This document shows positions 31,559 to 42,976 of a stretch of DNA of 64,000 nucleotides, piece by piece. The notes below the pieces were generated by a model, which worked only from the letters and a program-made list of their open reading frames with translations, searched no databases and was not told where the DNA came from. The translations under genes were made by a program, and so were the position numbers. Positions within the stretch are counted from its first letter, which is position 1, and every line of letters begins with the position of its first letter. Source of the stretch: Glomus cerebriforme. Its lineage: Eukaryota; Glomeromycota; Glomeromycetes; Glomerales; Glomeraceae. The DNA lies in assembly GCA_003550305.1 (NCBI GenBank), contig QKYT01000659.1, forward strand, positions 1 to 64,000, in the 5' to 3' direction.

Positions 31559-34125
31559 AGTGTTTATGAAATATTTTAAGGTTACGTGTGGGAGTTTTTT
31601 TTTTTTTTTTCGGAAAAAAGGAGAAAATGTACAAATGATTTAATAAGATATGAAATACTCTTTCTTTTTGTTGAAAGGAACTATATTAATTGAAAAAATT
31701 TTCAAACAAGAGAAATTCAGACGCATTTTTATATTAAATTCGTAGTACATTGTTTCTATTTATTTTATTTATTGTATTGAAAAACTGACGTATCGGCCGT
31801 GCTCAAAAATAACAAAAGTATGCGCCGCGCGGGAAAATTTATTTATATTGTTTTAAGTATAAACGGGACCTCCTTTTCCCCCTGCGGGAAAAATCATCAT
31901 GATTACTCAAATTGAAACTTATCTACGTTTGTTATTATATTATAATAATTATTATGATTGATTATTTTGTTTATAATCCCAAATTTGGGATGCAATGATG
32001 CTAATGCCAATAACGATAGTTTATTTTTAGCATGTGCTGCAACTAAGTGCATTTCTTTGTATGACGAAAAGGAATTCTAATAATGAAATCGGAAATTCCT
32101 AACAGACTGATAAAATTCGCAATTTTTGATTTAAATGTTTAAAAAAAAAATCTTTAAATCATTACTGCGTGGTTCGCAGCATTCATTGTGCAATATCCTT
32201 ATGTATAAACGCAGTAATTTTGCGCAACTTACGGCGCAGTTTAACCAATGGTCCATTTTAGAAAATTCTTGTAACACTAAATATTTGTCATTTAAAAAGT
32301 ATTTCATATTTTCTTTATAAATAATAAAGTCATATCAAGATATCAAATATGTTTATGTATAATTATAAATAATAATTTATTCATTGCTTAAAATTGCTTA
32401 AATTGCTTTATATTGCTTATATAATTATCATTTCTCGAGTTTATTAGTTGGTCCATGTGATGTACTCAACCCCCAAAAAAATGTAGTTTATCTCGTGTCC
32501 CTTAGAACTGAAACAAAGAAACGAATGCATAAGATATTGGAAAGATAACGGTATTTTTGTTCTCTATAAATTATGATTTTCATAAATAGTTGAGTACGAG
32601 ACTAGATTTGTTTATATTATAAATTAAAAACGCGGTAATGTCTTTTATCATCACATTATCGGGCGCATAAGATTAAAAAAGTCACAAGGTCTCTCACAAA
32701 CGAAAAATGAGTCAGATTTTTAATAGTGTAATTTTTACGTAAAATTCCGTTCTACGGATCATCATGATACCATGAAAAATATAAAAGACGTGTTATTATT
32801 TAAATGGCTGTGCATTATTACAACATAATAGATCTACAAGTTTCCCGGATGGTCATCTGGTAGTACATTGCTTTATCATCCAACTTTAATTCAAAAGTGA
32901 GGTTTATCAGAATCTTTAACGTTAAAAATTTTGATATTTTTTTAAATGAAAACAACAATAGTAAATTTAAACTATTATTTTTCAACAATAAAATTCTAAT
33001 TTTGGTCATAAAAACCGGTTTATCTACTTTCATTTCTTTAAATTATTCTATCTAATATTTAACCCATGTAGATGAAATTACAGATATAATATACTTTTTA
33101 GTCGATTTTCAAATGATAAAAAATTCCGTTTTTTTTTTATTGTGGAAAATCTTACTAAAAATTATTTGTTTTTATTTCCTATAGTTTATAAAGATTTCCC
33201 AGAAAAAAATTCTGAAAATTGAAAAATATTTTAGTTATTATGTATCCATTTGACATAAAAGATAAAAGATGTCATTTGATAACTGTCAGGGTTAAAAAGC
33301 TCAATGTATGATTTATATTCATTCGATTATGACACCGTCATGTGAAGAAATTCAATAAACAATCACATCATTCAGTTCTATATAACAGCTAATAGATGAA
33401 TTTTTACGTACCACGCAAAATTTTTTAATACGTTGAATCAAAGCTTTTGTTAAGAACAAATCAAGACCAGATCTCCTGCCACGCCTGCAGATATTTCAAC
33501 TAAATATTATTCTTGGCTCTGTAATGGGCTTAAGATATCAAATACATCAATCAATCAGCTGTATCATTGTATCATTGTATCATCTAAAAAAAAAATTTAA
33601 CGATATTTGTTTATTAATTGGTAATATCAAATATTCAATATTCAATAACGATTTTGCTAAATAAACCGACCTTTACCCGTTACAGATTTTGATTTTTGTA
33701 TAACTTTTGTAAATCCGTAAATTCTTTTGTTTTAGTAGTTTCAATACCATAGCATCGCTTATGTATACTTTAATCCTTATTTTGATCCGGTAATAAAAAA
33801 ACTATTATTCAAAAATTTTTAACCAATCTAAAACATACATAATATTGTAAATCATAAGAGAACAATATAATCTGAAAAGCAATAAAAGTAGAGAGAAAAA
33901 AAAAAATTTTTTTTTTTTTTTTGTCTTTTATTTATCCTCGATCTGCAAGATTAATTTGATTATCTAATATAACTGATGCGTGGCTTAGACAAAATTTTTT
34001 GTTTGATTTTTCTTTCTTTCGATTTAAATTCCCTTTTTTTTCTCCTTCTCTTATTTAAAATAATTAATTAATTTATAAATAAATAAAAATTTATACATGT
34101 TCAAGTTTAATTAACAAGTTTTAAT
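31559..34125. other. Long intergenic region
   Basis: AT-rich, with isolated GC-richer words near 31790-31880 (GCGCCGCGCGGG). ORFs here are short and of random composition, and no conserved domain is seen. A triple ATCATTGT repeat lies at about 33561-33580. The T-rich and A-rich tracts at 33895-34060 probably belong to the promoter of the Myb gene. Confidence 0.5.
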
Positions 34126-36420
34126 ATGACTTCGTTTAGGAAACTCTGTAATCAAAAAAGTGTAGCATTTTTTAACCAAGTTAGATCACTATTGTTTGCT
34201 CGTGAAGTTTGTTATAATGATTATTTTCATAAATCAACTCTTTATACAAATAATGTGAAAGGACAATTTAATTTTTTAAAAAGAACATTTTTTACAAAAA
34301 ATGAATTAGATAATGAAAATAAGTTTAAAGGAATAATTGAAGGAGTAGGAGAATTAGAAGATTTATCAAAAGTAAAAGAATTCTCATTAAATTCAATTAA
34401 AGATGGAATGATTGATAAAGAACCAATAATTAGTAACACTAAATGGTCTAGATTAGAAATAAAAGTTCTGGATAGTCTTGTTGAAAAGCATGGAGAAGAT
34501 TGGGAATTAGTTTCCCAATATATGTTTGATAAATCTCCGCAAGAATGTAAAATTAAATATGAATCAATAAAAATTCAACCATATTCAACCACATTTACAG
34601 AAGGATTCACAGATGATGAAATTGATCATTTGAACAATTTAATTCGAAAACATGGGCGCAATTGGCGTATGATTGCAAAAATGTTTCATGGTAAAAAAGC
34701 ACTTGATATTGAAAGTTTCGTAAATAATAATCCAGATAAGTTTCCATCCCTTTATAGAAGTCCGATATCTATAAAACGATACGGAGGATCAGCTTGGACA
34801 GATGATGAATTAAAATCTCTTAATGAACTTCTTATAAAGTATGGACGAAATTTTGATGCAATTTCAGAAGAATTACCTGGTAGAACTCCTAAAGCCGTAG
34901 AAAGAACCATTTCGAAACGTATGTTAAGTCTTCCTGCACTTCATTCAGGAAAAGTTTCAGAATGGTTTAGATCATCAACTATATGGAGTGAATCAGAAAT
35001 ACGTTTATTAAACGAATTAATTGAAGTATATGGATTTAATTGGGAAAAGATTTCAGATTATCTTCCAGGTAGATCTCCTACTTCTTGCAGCACAAAATTT
35101 TATACTAGTTGGTCAACTTGGAATCATAAAGCGACCGCTTTAGTACCTCATAAATGGCCTAAAGAAGTATTAGAATTTTTAGATCTTTTGATAAAAAAAT
35201 ATGGAAAATGGCAAATAATACCAGTACTTGTACCAGGATTAACCCCAGCAAATTGGTTTTCACCTTTTTTTCCACAATCTAGAGGTTGGACAACAGATGA
35301 AAAATTAATTTTACAATATTTAATAAAAACACATGGATATAATTGGGAAAAAATTTCAGAATATTTTCCTCATAGACAACGTTGGACAATTATACGTGAA
35401 GTACTTGGTAATATTGAAGATTATGAATCTACGCATAAAGATCAAGAAATTTCGATATCTAAATTAATAATGCCAAAAAAACGCAAAAGACGTTGTTCTT
35501 ATTGGTCGTACGAAGAAGTAGAAAAATTATATGAGCTTAAGGAAAAATATTCTTCTAATTGGTATAAAATATCGAATGAACTTCCTGGAAGAAATCCTGC
35601 TTCATGTTATCTAAAGGATTTCGTATTATTAAGTGCATGTAAGGAACTTAATAATAAGTTATCCGCTCTTGAAATATGTCATTTACAAGAACTTCTCAGA
35701 GATCATGGAACTAAATGGGAAACAATTGCGAAACATATAAATAAAGATCCAAATGAAATTAAGGACATTGTAAATGAATATCCTAGAATTTTTCCACCTG
35801 TAATATTCGGATCACAAATAAAAAATACAGGTCATTGGTCGAAAAAGGAACAAGAATTATTTAAAAATCTTGTCGCGGTACATGGAAATAATTGGAAGTA
35901 CATCAAGAATTTTTTCCCAAAGAAATCATACAAACAAATGTTTGAATATTATTATAAAAATCAAGAAAATTTTCCTCATGAATATTCTTTAAATACTAAA
36001 TATTGGATATTTAATCGTGCTACTTGGAAAAAAGAAGAAAATGAATTATTAAAAGAATTATTGCAAAAATATGGTGATGATTTTGAATATATTGCACGAC
36101 ATTTTCCTGATAGATCAAGTTCTGCTATTAAGGCTCATGTTCGTAATTTTCCTGAACTTTTCTATACTGAAAATGAACAAAATTATCGAATAGAATCAAA
36201 ACATAAAAAATATCAAAAAACATCAAATATGATTTGGACAAAAGAAGAAGTAAACAAATTATTAGAATTGACAAAATCTAATCCGATTAATTGGGATAGT
36301 ATTGCTGCCAAAATTCCTTATAGATCAGCAATTGCTTGTAAAGCTAAATATCGTACTCTAATAAAACCAGAGATGACGGTACCAAGATTTTCAGATACTT
36401 ATGAAGTTTTACAGGATTAG
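34126..36420 (+). CDS. Multi-repeat Myb/SANT DNA-binding protein
   Basis: Single-exon, intact, 764 residues. Eleven Myb/SANT-like repeats can be counted, starting near residues 107, 160, 224, 287, 344, 388, 460, 512, 571, 634 and 704. Each shows the pattern W/F-x-x-x-E-x-x-x-L...YG-x-x-W-x-x-I...PxR-(S/T)-x-x-x-C/A, for example WSESEIRLLNELIEVYGFNW with LPGRSPTSC. PKKRKRR at 450-456 is a likely nuclear signal. The first ~30 residues (MTSFRKLCNQKSVAFFNQVR, then SLLFAREV) are basic and free of acid until E27, like a mitochondrial presequence. Myb repeats bind DNA with two or three consecutive units, so eleven suggests an extended site or scaffold role. Multi-repeat Myb proteins are numerous in Glomeromycotina. 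Target genes are unknown. Confidence 0.9.
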   Translation: MTSFRKLCNQKSVAFFNQVRSLLFAREVCYNDYFHKSTLYTNNVKGQFNFLKRTFFTKNELDNENKFKGIIEGVGELEDLSKVKEFSLNSIKDGMIDKEPIISNTKWSRLEIKVLDSLVEKHGEDWELVSQYMFDKSPQECKIKYESIKIQPYSTTFTEGFTDDEIDHLNNLIRKHGRNWRMIAKMFHGKKALDIESFVNNNPDKFPSLYRSPISIKRYGGSAWTDDELKSLNELLIKYGRNFDAISEELPGRTPKAVERTISKRMLSLPALHSGKVSEWFRSSTIWSESEIRLLNELIEVYGFNWEKISDYLPGRSPTSCSTKFYTSWSTWNHKATALVPHKWPKEVLEFLDLLIKKYGKWQIIPVLVPGLTPANWFSPFFPQSRGWTTDEKLILQYLIKTHGYNWEKISEYFPHRQRWTIIREVLGNIEDYESTHKDQEISISKLIMPKKRKRRCSYWSYEEVEKLYELKEKYSSNWYKISNELPGRNPASCYLKDFVLLSACKELNNKLSALEICHLQELLRDHGTKWETIAKHINKDPNEIKDIVNEYPRIFPPVIFGSQIKNTGHWSKKEQELFKNLVAVHGNNWKYIKNFFPKKSYKQMFEYYYKNQENFPHEYSLNTKYWIFNRATWKKEENELLKELLQKYGDDFEYIARHFPDRSSSAIKAHVRNFPELFYTENEQNYRIESKHKKYQKTSNMIWTKEEVNKLLELTKSNPINWDSIAAKIPYRSAIACKAKYRTLIKPEMTVPRFSDTYEVLQD

Positions 36421-36943
36421 GATTAAATAAAATTAAAAAAACAATTTATCATAATGAGTTGCATTCAATCCTTTGGGATAAAAAATTAACGCAAGTAAAA
36501 TAAACAAAATCGCCATTTTTGTGTTAATTTAATCAAAATTTAAATTTTAATAAATCAAATTATCGTACGCGTGCCAGATTAATGACCCGATTTTATAGAA
36601 AGCAGCACTGTTATGACATTTAAACTTGAAGAGAAATAAATAACCGATAACTAATTAATTTTATTGTTAAATAAATTTAATGTCCAAATCGCAAGATAAT
36701 AAATCATGAAGACCTATTACTGTCACGTGATCTTTAAAAGGGAGAAACAATCAAATACTTTAATAGATGTTTAAACGATCTTTTTTATTGTTTTTAAAAA
36801 TAAAAAATTTTATTGTCCATCTTTAGAAATGATTGGCTTAATGTAATGTATTACCATATTAGTATTATAGATCAGGGATCCACGAACCGGTTTTTTCAGG
36901 TTCAAAATTTCCCGCGCCAAGATTTTTTTATATTTCTATAAAA
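36421..36943. other. Intergenic region / promoter of the RhoGAP gene
   Basis: AT-rich. CACGTGAT lies at 36724 and a TTCCCGCGCC word at 36908, just before the start codon. No gene. Confidence 0.4.
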
Positions 36944-39900
36944 ATGGACCCTCTCAGCGAAAAGGATTTGATACAGAGTGCTGAGCGTCAGCGTAAAGCA
37001 CAGTCTTTAGATTCACATAACCTTCTTAACGATCAATTTTCGAATCCCCCTCCTTCACCTAATTCTCCAAGAAAGTCACGTCCAATCTCCATGTTTGTTC
37101 ACCCACAGGAAAAATTAAACCAAACTTCTGAAACATTAAATAACAATAATCTTAACATTATGCCTACACCAGAAAATACAATACCTCCCTCAACGCCTTT
37201 TTCTTTAGCTTCAGAAGTTGATGTAGCTTCAATTAATTCCGTTAAAACTGTGGAAACAAATAACACTGGAGATCAAGAAAGTTTATATTCCGATATTTTA
37301 GAAAGAGCTAATAATCCACAAGGAATCATAAAGATGCTTTGTGAACTTGATGTATGTTAAAATTTAATACAAAATGAATGTGATCTGAATTTTTGATGAT
37401 TTTTTTTTTTTTAAAAAAAATGTTCTTTTTATAGGGTGGTCTAGGTATAGCATTGGAAAGAGTCAAACAAGATTCAGTATCAGCAAAAGCATGTATAATT
37501 TAATTCATATTTTATTTTTTATATTTTGAGGTCATTTAATTAAATTATTAATATTTGATTATATTTAAATGTTAATATTAGTGATTACATTATTTTTAAT
37601 TTTATTAGGAAGTTGCCATATTCTTGAGAAAAAGAGCTTTACTTGAAGAAGAATATGGGAGAATGATGATAAAATTGGCAAAAAGTCTACAAGAAAGTCA
37701 TAATACTAATGATACAAAACAAGGGTTGGTCTTTCAAAAAAAAAAAAAAAAATTTTTTTGAAGCTTTTACATTATATTATAATTTATTAACATTTACATT
37801 TTTCATTGTGATCAGTTCATATGGTGATAGTTGGTTAAAAATGTTAAAATTACATGAATCTATAGGGGAAAATAGAGTTAAATTTGCAGCTGCTATTCAA
37901 GAAATATCTGAAGATGTATCTTCTCTTTATAAGGAAACAGACAAAACAAGAAAACATGTATGGATCTTTCATATTAATTTAATAATCTACTTATTATATA
38001 TAGTGGTAAAAAAAAAAATTTAAAATATATTCTTATAATTTAAAAAGCTTAAAGATTCCGGTCATAAACATGAAAAAGCAATTCAAGATTCAGAAACAGC
38101 CCTAGAAAAGGTGATTTGTTGAATTTGTATTTAACACTATATCAAAAAAATTGTATAACTTATTACCTTTGTTATATTTATAGGCAAGAGGAAAATATGA
38201 GTCACATAGTGAGGATTGGGAACGTACTATTTTACAAAAGAATGGAGATATTCCTCCTACTTCAAAACCGAGGACTTTGACAAAAGTATTTTCTAAACAA
38301 TCAAAGTCTCCAACGCAGGTTCAATTATATTATTTATTTGAAAATTTTAGTATAATAGAAAATAAATTAGATTTGATCATTTATCATGAAAATGTTCTTT
38401 TAGCTAGTTAAAATGGAAGAGGATGCTAGAAATAAAGCCGAAGCGGCAAACGCAACTTATAGACACCATTTAACTACTACAAATGCAACACGACACGACT
38501 ATTATGAAGTACATTTGCCACGCATGATTACGGTAATATATATATATATATATAAAAAGATATATAATAAGCTTTGAAAATATTTATACGAAATTTTTTT
38601 TTTTAAAAAAAAAAAAAAATTAAGACTCTTAAAGATACCGCCGATGAATGTGATATAGGTCTCCAATATCATCTGGCGCGATATTCTTACCTATTTGAAA
38701 ATACCATGATGAGTGACGCATTGGTTATAACCCCAGTCAACGAAGACGATGGTATTTATGCAACGAAAAAAAAAAATGATTTTTTTGCAAATCTAAATTT
38801 TTTGCATATTAGATTCAATAAATTTTACGATCACTTTAAAGGTCCTGCTTTACGAAAAATTGTGGATCAAATCAATAATGATGCGGATTTTTACGCATAT
38901 GTTCAGTCTTATGGTGCAAAGACAAGAAAGATTAAGAATTATGATATTCCATATGATCAATATAATATGGTAGTTATCAATTGAAAATTTATATTGAAAA
39001 TATTTATTTCTCATACAAGCAATTTATTTACATTTTCTTCTTTATTACTTTTTAGTCTGTGCAAGCTGTTAATATAATGAATCCAAAGAATATTTTTGGT
39101 GTAGATTTGGCCGAACAAATGCAAAGAGATGGTCATGAGGTCCCATTAATATTGGTTAAATGTTGTGATGCAATTGAACAATATGGTAAGGTTACCGAAA
39201 ATTTTATTTAATATTTTGTTTAATTAGTGACCTGAAAATATTTTATATAGGGGGGTTGCAAAGTCAAGGTCTTTATCGTGTTTCGGGAGTAACCTCATAT
39301 ATTCAAAGATTAAAGACGTTATTTGATAGAAGTATGTTTTTTTATATAATAAAAACATGTATACTAGAGAATGATTGTTTAAAGTAATTATAACTTCATA
39401 TTCTTTTTGTAGACGCAGAAATGGTTGATTTGAATTCGGAAGAACATCTTGCGGACGTGAATAATATTACTGGAGTTTTGAAATTATGGTTTCGTGAATT
39501 ACCCGATCCACTTTTTACAAGAGAAATGTATCAGGAGTTTATTAATTCTTCAAGTAAGTTATTATTAATTAATTATTGAAGTATTCAAAGAATTTGATGT
39601 TAATATGTATTATTTCACTAAGAAATTACCGATGATAAGAAACGTGTTCTTGAGCTCCATGAACGTGTTAATAATCTTCCAGATGCAAATTATAGTACTC
39701 TAAAATATTTTATGGGTCACTTAGACAAGTAAGATTATCACTAATTATTAAATTGATCTTTTTTTGAGCAAAATATTCTAATAAATTGAAATACACTTTA
39801 AATACTTTACAGAGTGGTAAAAAACCAAGAATATAATAAGATGAGTGTACAAAATCTTGGTATAGTTTTTGGACCTACATTAATGGGAAGTCCAAATGTA

Positions 39901-40053
39901 AATGGTCCAAATTCTACATCTATACCACCATCATTATCGGGTATCACATGTCCAGTACCACAAAGTGACGGACCAGCACTTAATGATATGGGTTGGCAAT
40001 GTAAAGTTGTAGAAACAATTTTAATGAATTACCATTCTATTTTTGTTATGTAA
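36944..40053 (+). CDS. F-BAR and RhoGAP domain protein (Rgd1-like)
   Basis: Fourteen exons: 36944-37351, 37435-37488, 37609-37724, 37816-37957, 38048-38110, 38184-38318, 38404-38532, 38625-38751, 38842-38969, 39056-39185, 39251-39331, 39413-39553, 39623-39728 and 39813-40053. They join in frame to 2001 nt, 666 residues. The N-terminus is Pro/Ser-rich. An F-BAR domain follows (FLRKRALLEEEYGRMMIKLA, SYGDSWLKMLKLHESIG, YEVHLPRM), then a RhoGAP domain with the arginine finger GLYRVSG, KLWFRELPDPL and QNLGIVFGPTL, all key residues present. F-BAR proteins bind curved membranes, and the GAP part speeds GTP hydrolysis by Rho GTPases in polarity and wall integrity. Intron 2 appears to use a GC-AG pair. 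The 90-nt intron 38752-38841 lacks stops, so its retention would stay in frame. Confidence 0.88.
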
Positions 40054-40780
40054 TGAGTGAAGCGATAATATGAAATTAATTTATGATGATTTCGTCCTGG
40101 TGACAAACATCACAGATTTATAATAGAAAGAGATCAACGATGAACTTTTGGTTAAATTCCCCAAAAAAAATTTTCAGTAACTGGTAATACATAACAAAAT
40201 ATTTATATTTATTAATCCTAATTATTTATTATTGTAGTATAATAGGTAGGGAAAATTGGAAGTGGTTTATATGTGAGGGTTAAATATTGTTTATTGTATG
40301 TAATCTCTATTTTTATTTTTCAAAAAAGTTCAAATCTAACGCTAATCATAAAAAAAATTGATAATAATAATATTCTATATATTAAATAATACATATAGCT
40401 TTTTTTATCACGTGACATTAATCATCACACATTAGTATATGCGTATATGTACTGTGTATTATCGTGACAAACGATCTATTATTATGACCAAACTAAAAAA
40501 ATTATATGATTGTTCATGATATAGTTCAAACCCGTACTGTCGGATTGTCGGTAATCCACCTTTTTTTTTTTGATCGGTCAATCCAAAGGACGCTCAAAAA
40601 ATTTAGATCTAATAAAATCAGCTGTCATGGAATAGTGTCTAAACAGGATTTAGATCCGGTTATATTTGTTCCCTAATCCTATTTTAAACCCTGGCCTGAT
40701 ATCCTTGGCAAAAAAAAATCGACTTTAAAAATGCTGTTATTTGTCTTTTTTCTCGTACCTTTCGAACCAAGAAAAACGCA

Positions 40781-41575
40781 ATGTCTCAAGATATAATAAC
40801 ATTAAATGTAGGCGGAATCAAGGTTAGTTAATAAAAAAGCTTAAAAAAAATATTTATTATGGTCTTATTGGTTTAATAAAAATTTTTCGTCGGGTCTATA
40901 TAGTATGAGACCTTTAGGTCAACGCTAACCAACTATCCTAAAACCCTACTTGGAAAAATGTTCTGCAAAAATACGAGTCAACCGACCAATGAATACTTTA
41001 TCGATCGAGATGGCCAAGTGTTTCGTTATATACTACAATATTATCGTAATAACGGTAAAATATATTGGCCAAATTCAAATCAATCGGTTTCAAATGAAGA
41101 GCTCGTGGACGAATTGAATTACTTCCAAATACCAATACCAATACATACCCATGATTCATTTAGTGAAGAAACACCACAAAGAATATCGAAATTCCATCTT
41201 GGAAGAATATCGAAATCGCCGCGGGGTGGCGAAGAATTAGAACTGTCTAATGAAAGAATATCTAGACCATTGCACCCTGTGCCATTAACAGCCAACCTTC
41301 CAACTTTTATCAGTGCTTTCGACAAAGTAATGAAAGGAATGGAGACCTCTAATATATCCGCAGTTCAGATTCGATTTGGGGATGGCTATATTGTAATAGA
41401 ACCTGAAAACCGCTCATATGAAGAATTATTTCGACCTTTTGAAAATAATGGTTTGGAGTTGGTTCATAAAAATGGGCATGTCATGCAAGAAAATTTTAGT
41501 TTAAAGTACTTCAAAATTTCTTGGAATCAAAGTGAAAGTAATGATGAGATTGTCGTTCTGCTTATGAAAAGATAA
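40781..41575 (+). CDS. BTB/POZ (KCTD, T1-type) protein, copy 1
   Basis: Exon 1 is 40781-40822 (MSQDIITLNVGGIK) and exon 2 is 40904-41575, with an 81-bp intron in phase 0; 237 residues. The BTB/T1 fold is clear: LNVGG at the start, YETFRSTLTNYPKTLLGKMF, then EYFIDRDGQVFRYILQYYRN. The middle is a Ser/Pro/Arg-rich linker. The C-terminal ~75 residues form a second conserved domain (VQIRFGDGYIVIEPENRSYE, IVVLLMKR). KCTD-type BTB domains oligomerise and often recruit partners to Cullin3 ligases; that role is inferred. The 5' flank shares CCGGTTATATTT and a CCAAGA-A/C-AAA...ACGCAATGTCT leader with copy 2, which lies 0.6 kb downstream. Confidence 0.88.
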
Positions 41576-42136
41576 AATTTTTTTCTCCGAGTCTTCGTTT
41601 TTTATGACTTTGTAATTCTTTTTTTTTTATTATTATTATTAAGTATATATATGTATACAGTATATATATACAAAGTGAAAAAACCACCGTTATTAAAAAA
41701 AATTTATATATTTATTTTTCTCTTTCCTAATAAATTTTTATATCGGTTTTCCTGTTTTCCTACATGAGTGTTCCCACCTAAAATAGCCTGTTAAATACAC
41801 AAAAATAAATAATATAAATTTTCATCCCAATACGTACTGTAAATATATATCGAAATCAGCAATTGAAACAATGAGCCGGCAAAATACATCGCCGTTTAAA
41901 GTACATTTGCATATGTGAATCCTCAAATACAAGTTTGATTTCTTGTTTTCATTAAACAACTTATTTTTAATTCGAAATATCGGTTCATTAATTGATCCGA
42001 TTGACGACTTGACGCTGCGTCTAGAACCGGTTATATTTATGATATTTTAGTGGTACAATCAAAATCATAAGGCGTAAACTTCTTAAATTTTATCTTCTTT
42101 CTCCATACTCTTTTGACCAAGACAAAAAAAAACGCA

Positions 42137-42976
42137 ATGTCTACTCAACCTGATGATAAAATAATATTAAATGTGGGTGGAACTAAGGTTAGAGCTTTTA
42201 AAATATATTTATTTACATTATTGACTTTGCATATAATAAAAGTTTTTTTTTTTTTTTGTCGTGTCTATAATAAGTATGGTACCTTTCGGACCACGATAAC
42301 CAAATATCCTAAAACCCTACTTGGAGAAATGTTCCTCAAAAATATGATTCAACCAACCAACGGAAATGAATATTTTATTGATCGAGATGGCCCATCATTT
42401 CGTTACATTCTTCAATACTATCGTAATAACGGTAAAATAAATTGGCCAAATTCAAATCAATTGGTATCAACTGAAGACCTCATGGACGAATTGAATTACT
42501 TCCAAATACCAATACCAACACAAAATCATGATTCATCAAGTGAAAGAACAGAAAGAACACGCACATCCACGAAACCGATGCGACCCACACCATCAACAGC
42601 CAGCCTTCCAAATTTTATTAATGCTTTCGACAAAGTAATGGAAGGAATGACCTCGAATAGAGGAACACAAACATCACACCCATTCTCATTCTCAGGATCG
42701 AGCTCGATGTGGTACGAAGCTCCTGAGACCTCAGCTTCCTCTACAGTTGCAGTTGAGATTCGATTTGGGAATGGCTATATTGTGATAGAACCTAAAAACT
42801 ACACTTACGAGGAATTATTCAGGCCATTTGAGAATAATGGTTTAGATTTGATTCGCAAAAATGGTAGTGTTATAAAAAACAATCTTACATTTACTGGTAA
42901 GTATCTCGGAATAATATCTTGGAACCAAAATGAAACAAACAACGAGGTTATCGTTCTACTTATGAGAATGTCATAA
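42137..42976 (+). CDS. BTB/POZ (KCTD, T1-type) protein, copy 2
   Basis: Exon 1 is 42137-42187 (ending ILNVGGTK) and exon 2 is 42275-42976, with an 87-bp T-rich intron at the same place as in copy 1; 250 residues. Same architecture as copy 1: the BTB core (YGTFRTTITKYPKTLLGEMF, EYFIDRDGPSFRYILQYYRN), a linker, and the C-terminal domain (VEIRFGNGYIVIEPKNYTYE). The linker differs most: copy 2 has THPFSFSGSSSMW-type text and lacks the FHLGRISKSPRGGEE segment of copy 1. The copies are clearly diverged but both are intact, so both are probably expressed. A longer frame through the intron is an artefact. Confidence 0.87.
   Translation: MSTQPDDKIILNVGGTKVRAFKIYLFTLLTLHIIKVFFFFCRVYNKYGTFRTTITKYPKTLLGEMFLKNMIQPTNGNEYFIDRDGPSFRYILQYYRNNGKINWPNSNQLVSTEDLMDELNYFQIPIPTQNHDSSSERTERTRTSTKPMRPTPSTASLPNFINAFDKVMEGMTSNRGTQTSHPFSFSGSSSMWYEAPETSASSTVAVEIRFGNGYIVIEPKNYTYEELFRPFENNGLDLIRKNGSVIKNNLTFTGKYLGIISWNQNETNNEVIVLLMRMS

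Noticed and set aside
38706..38984. Continuous 92-codon frame through the RhoGAP gene
   Set aside because: A GT-AG intron at 38752-38841 restores the expected domain text (SPVN/TPVNEDDG to GPALRKI). The poly-Lys insert encoded by the intron looks non-coding.
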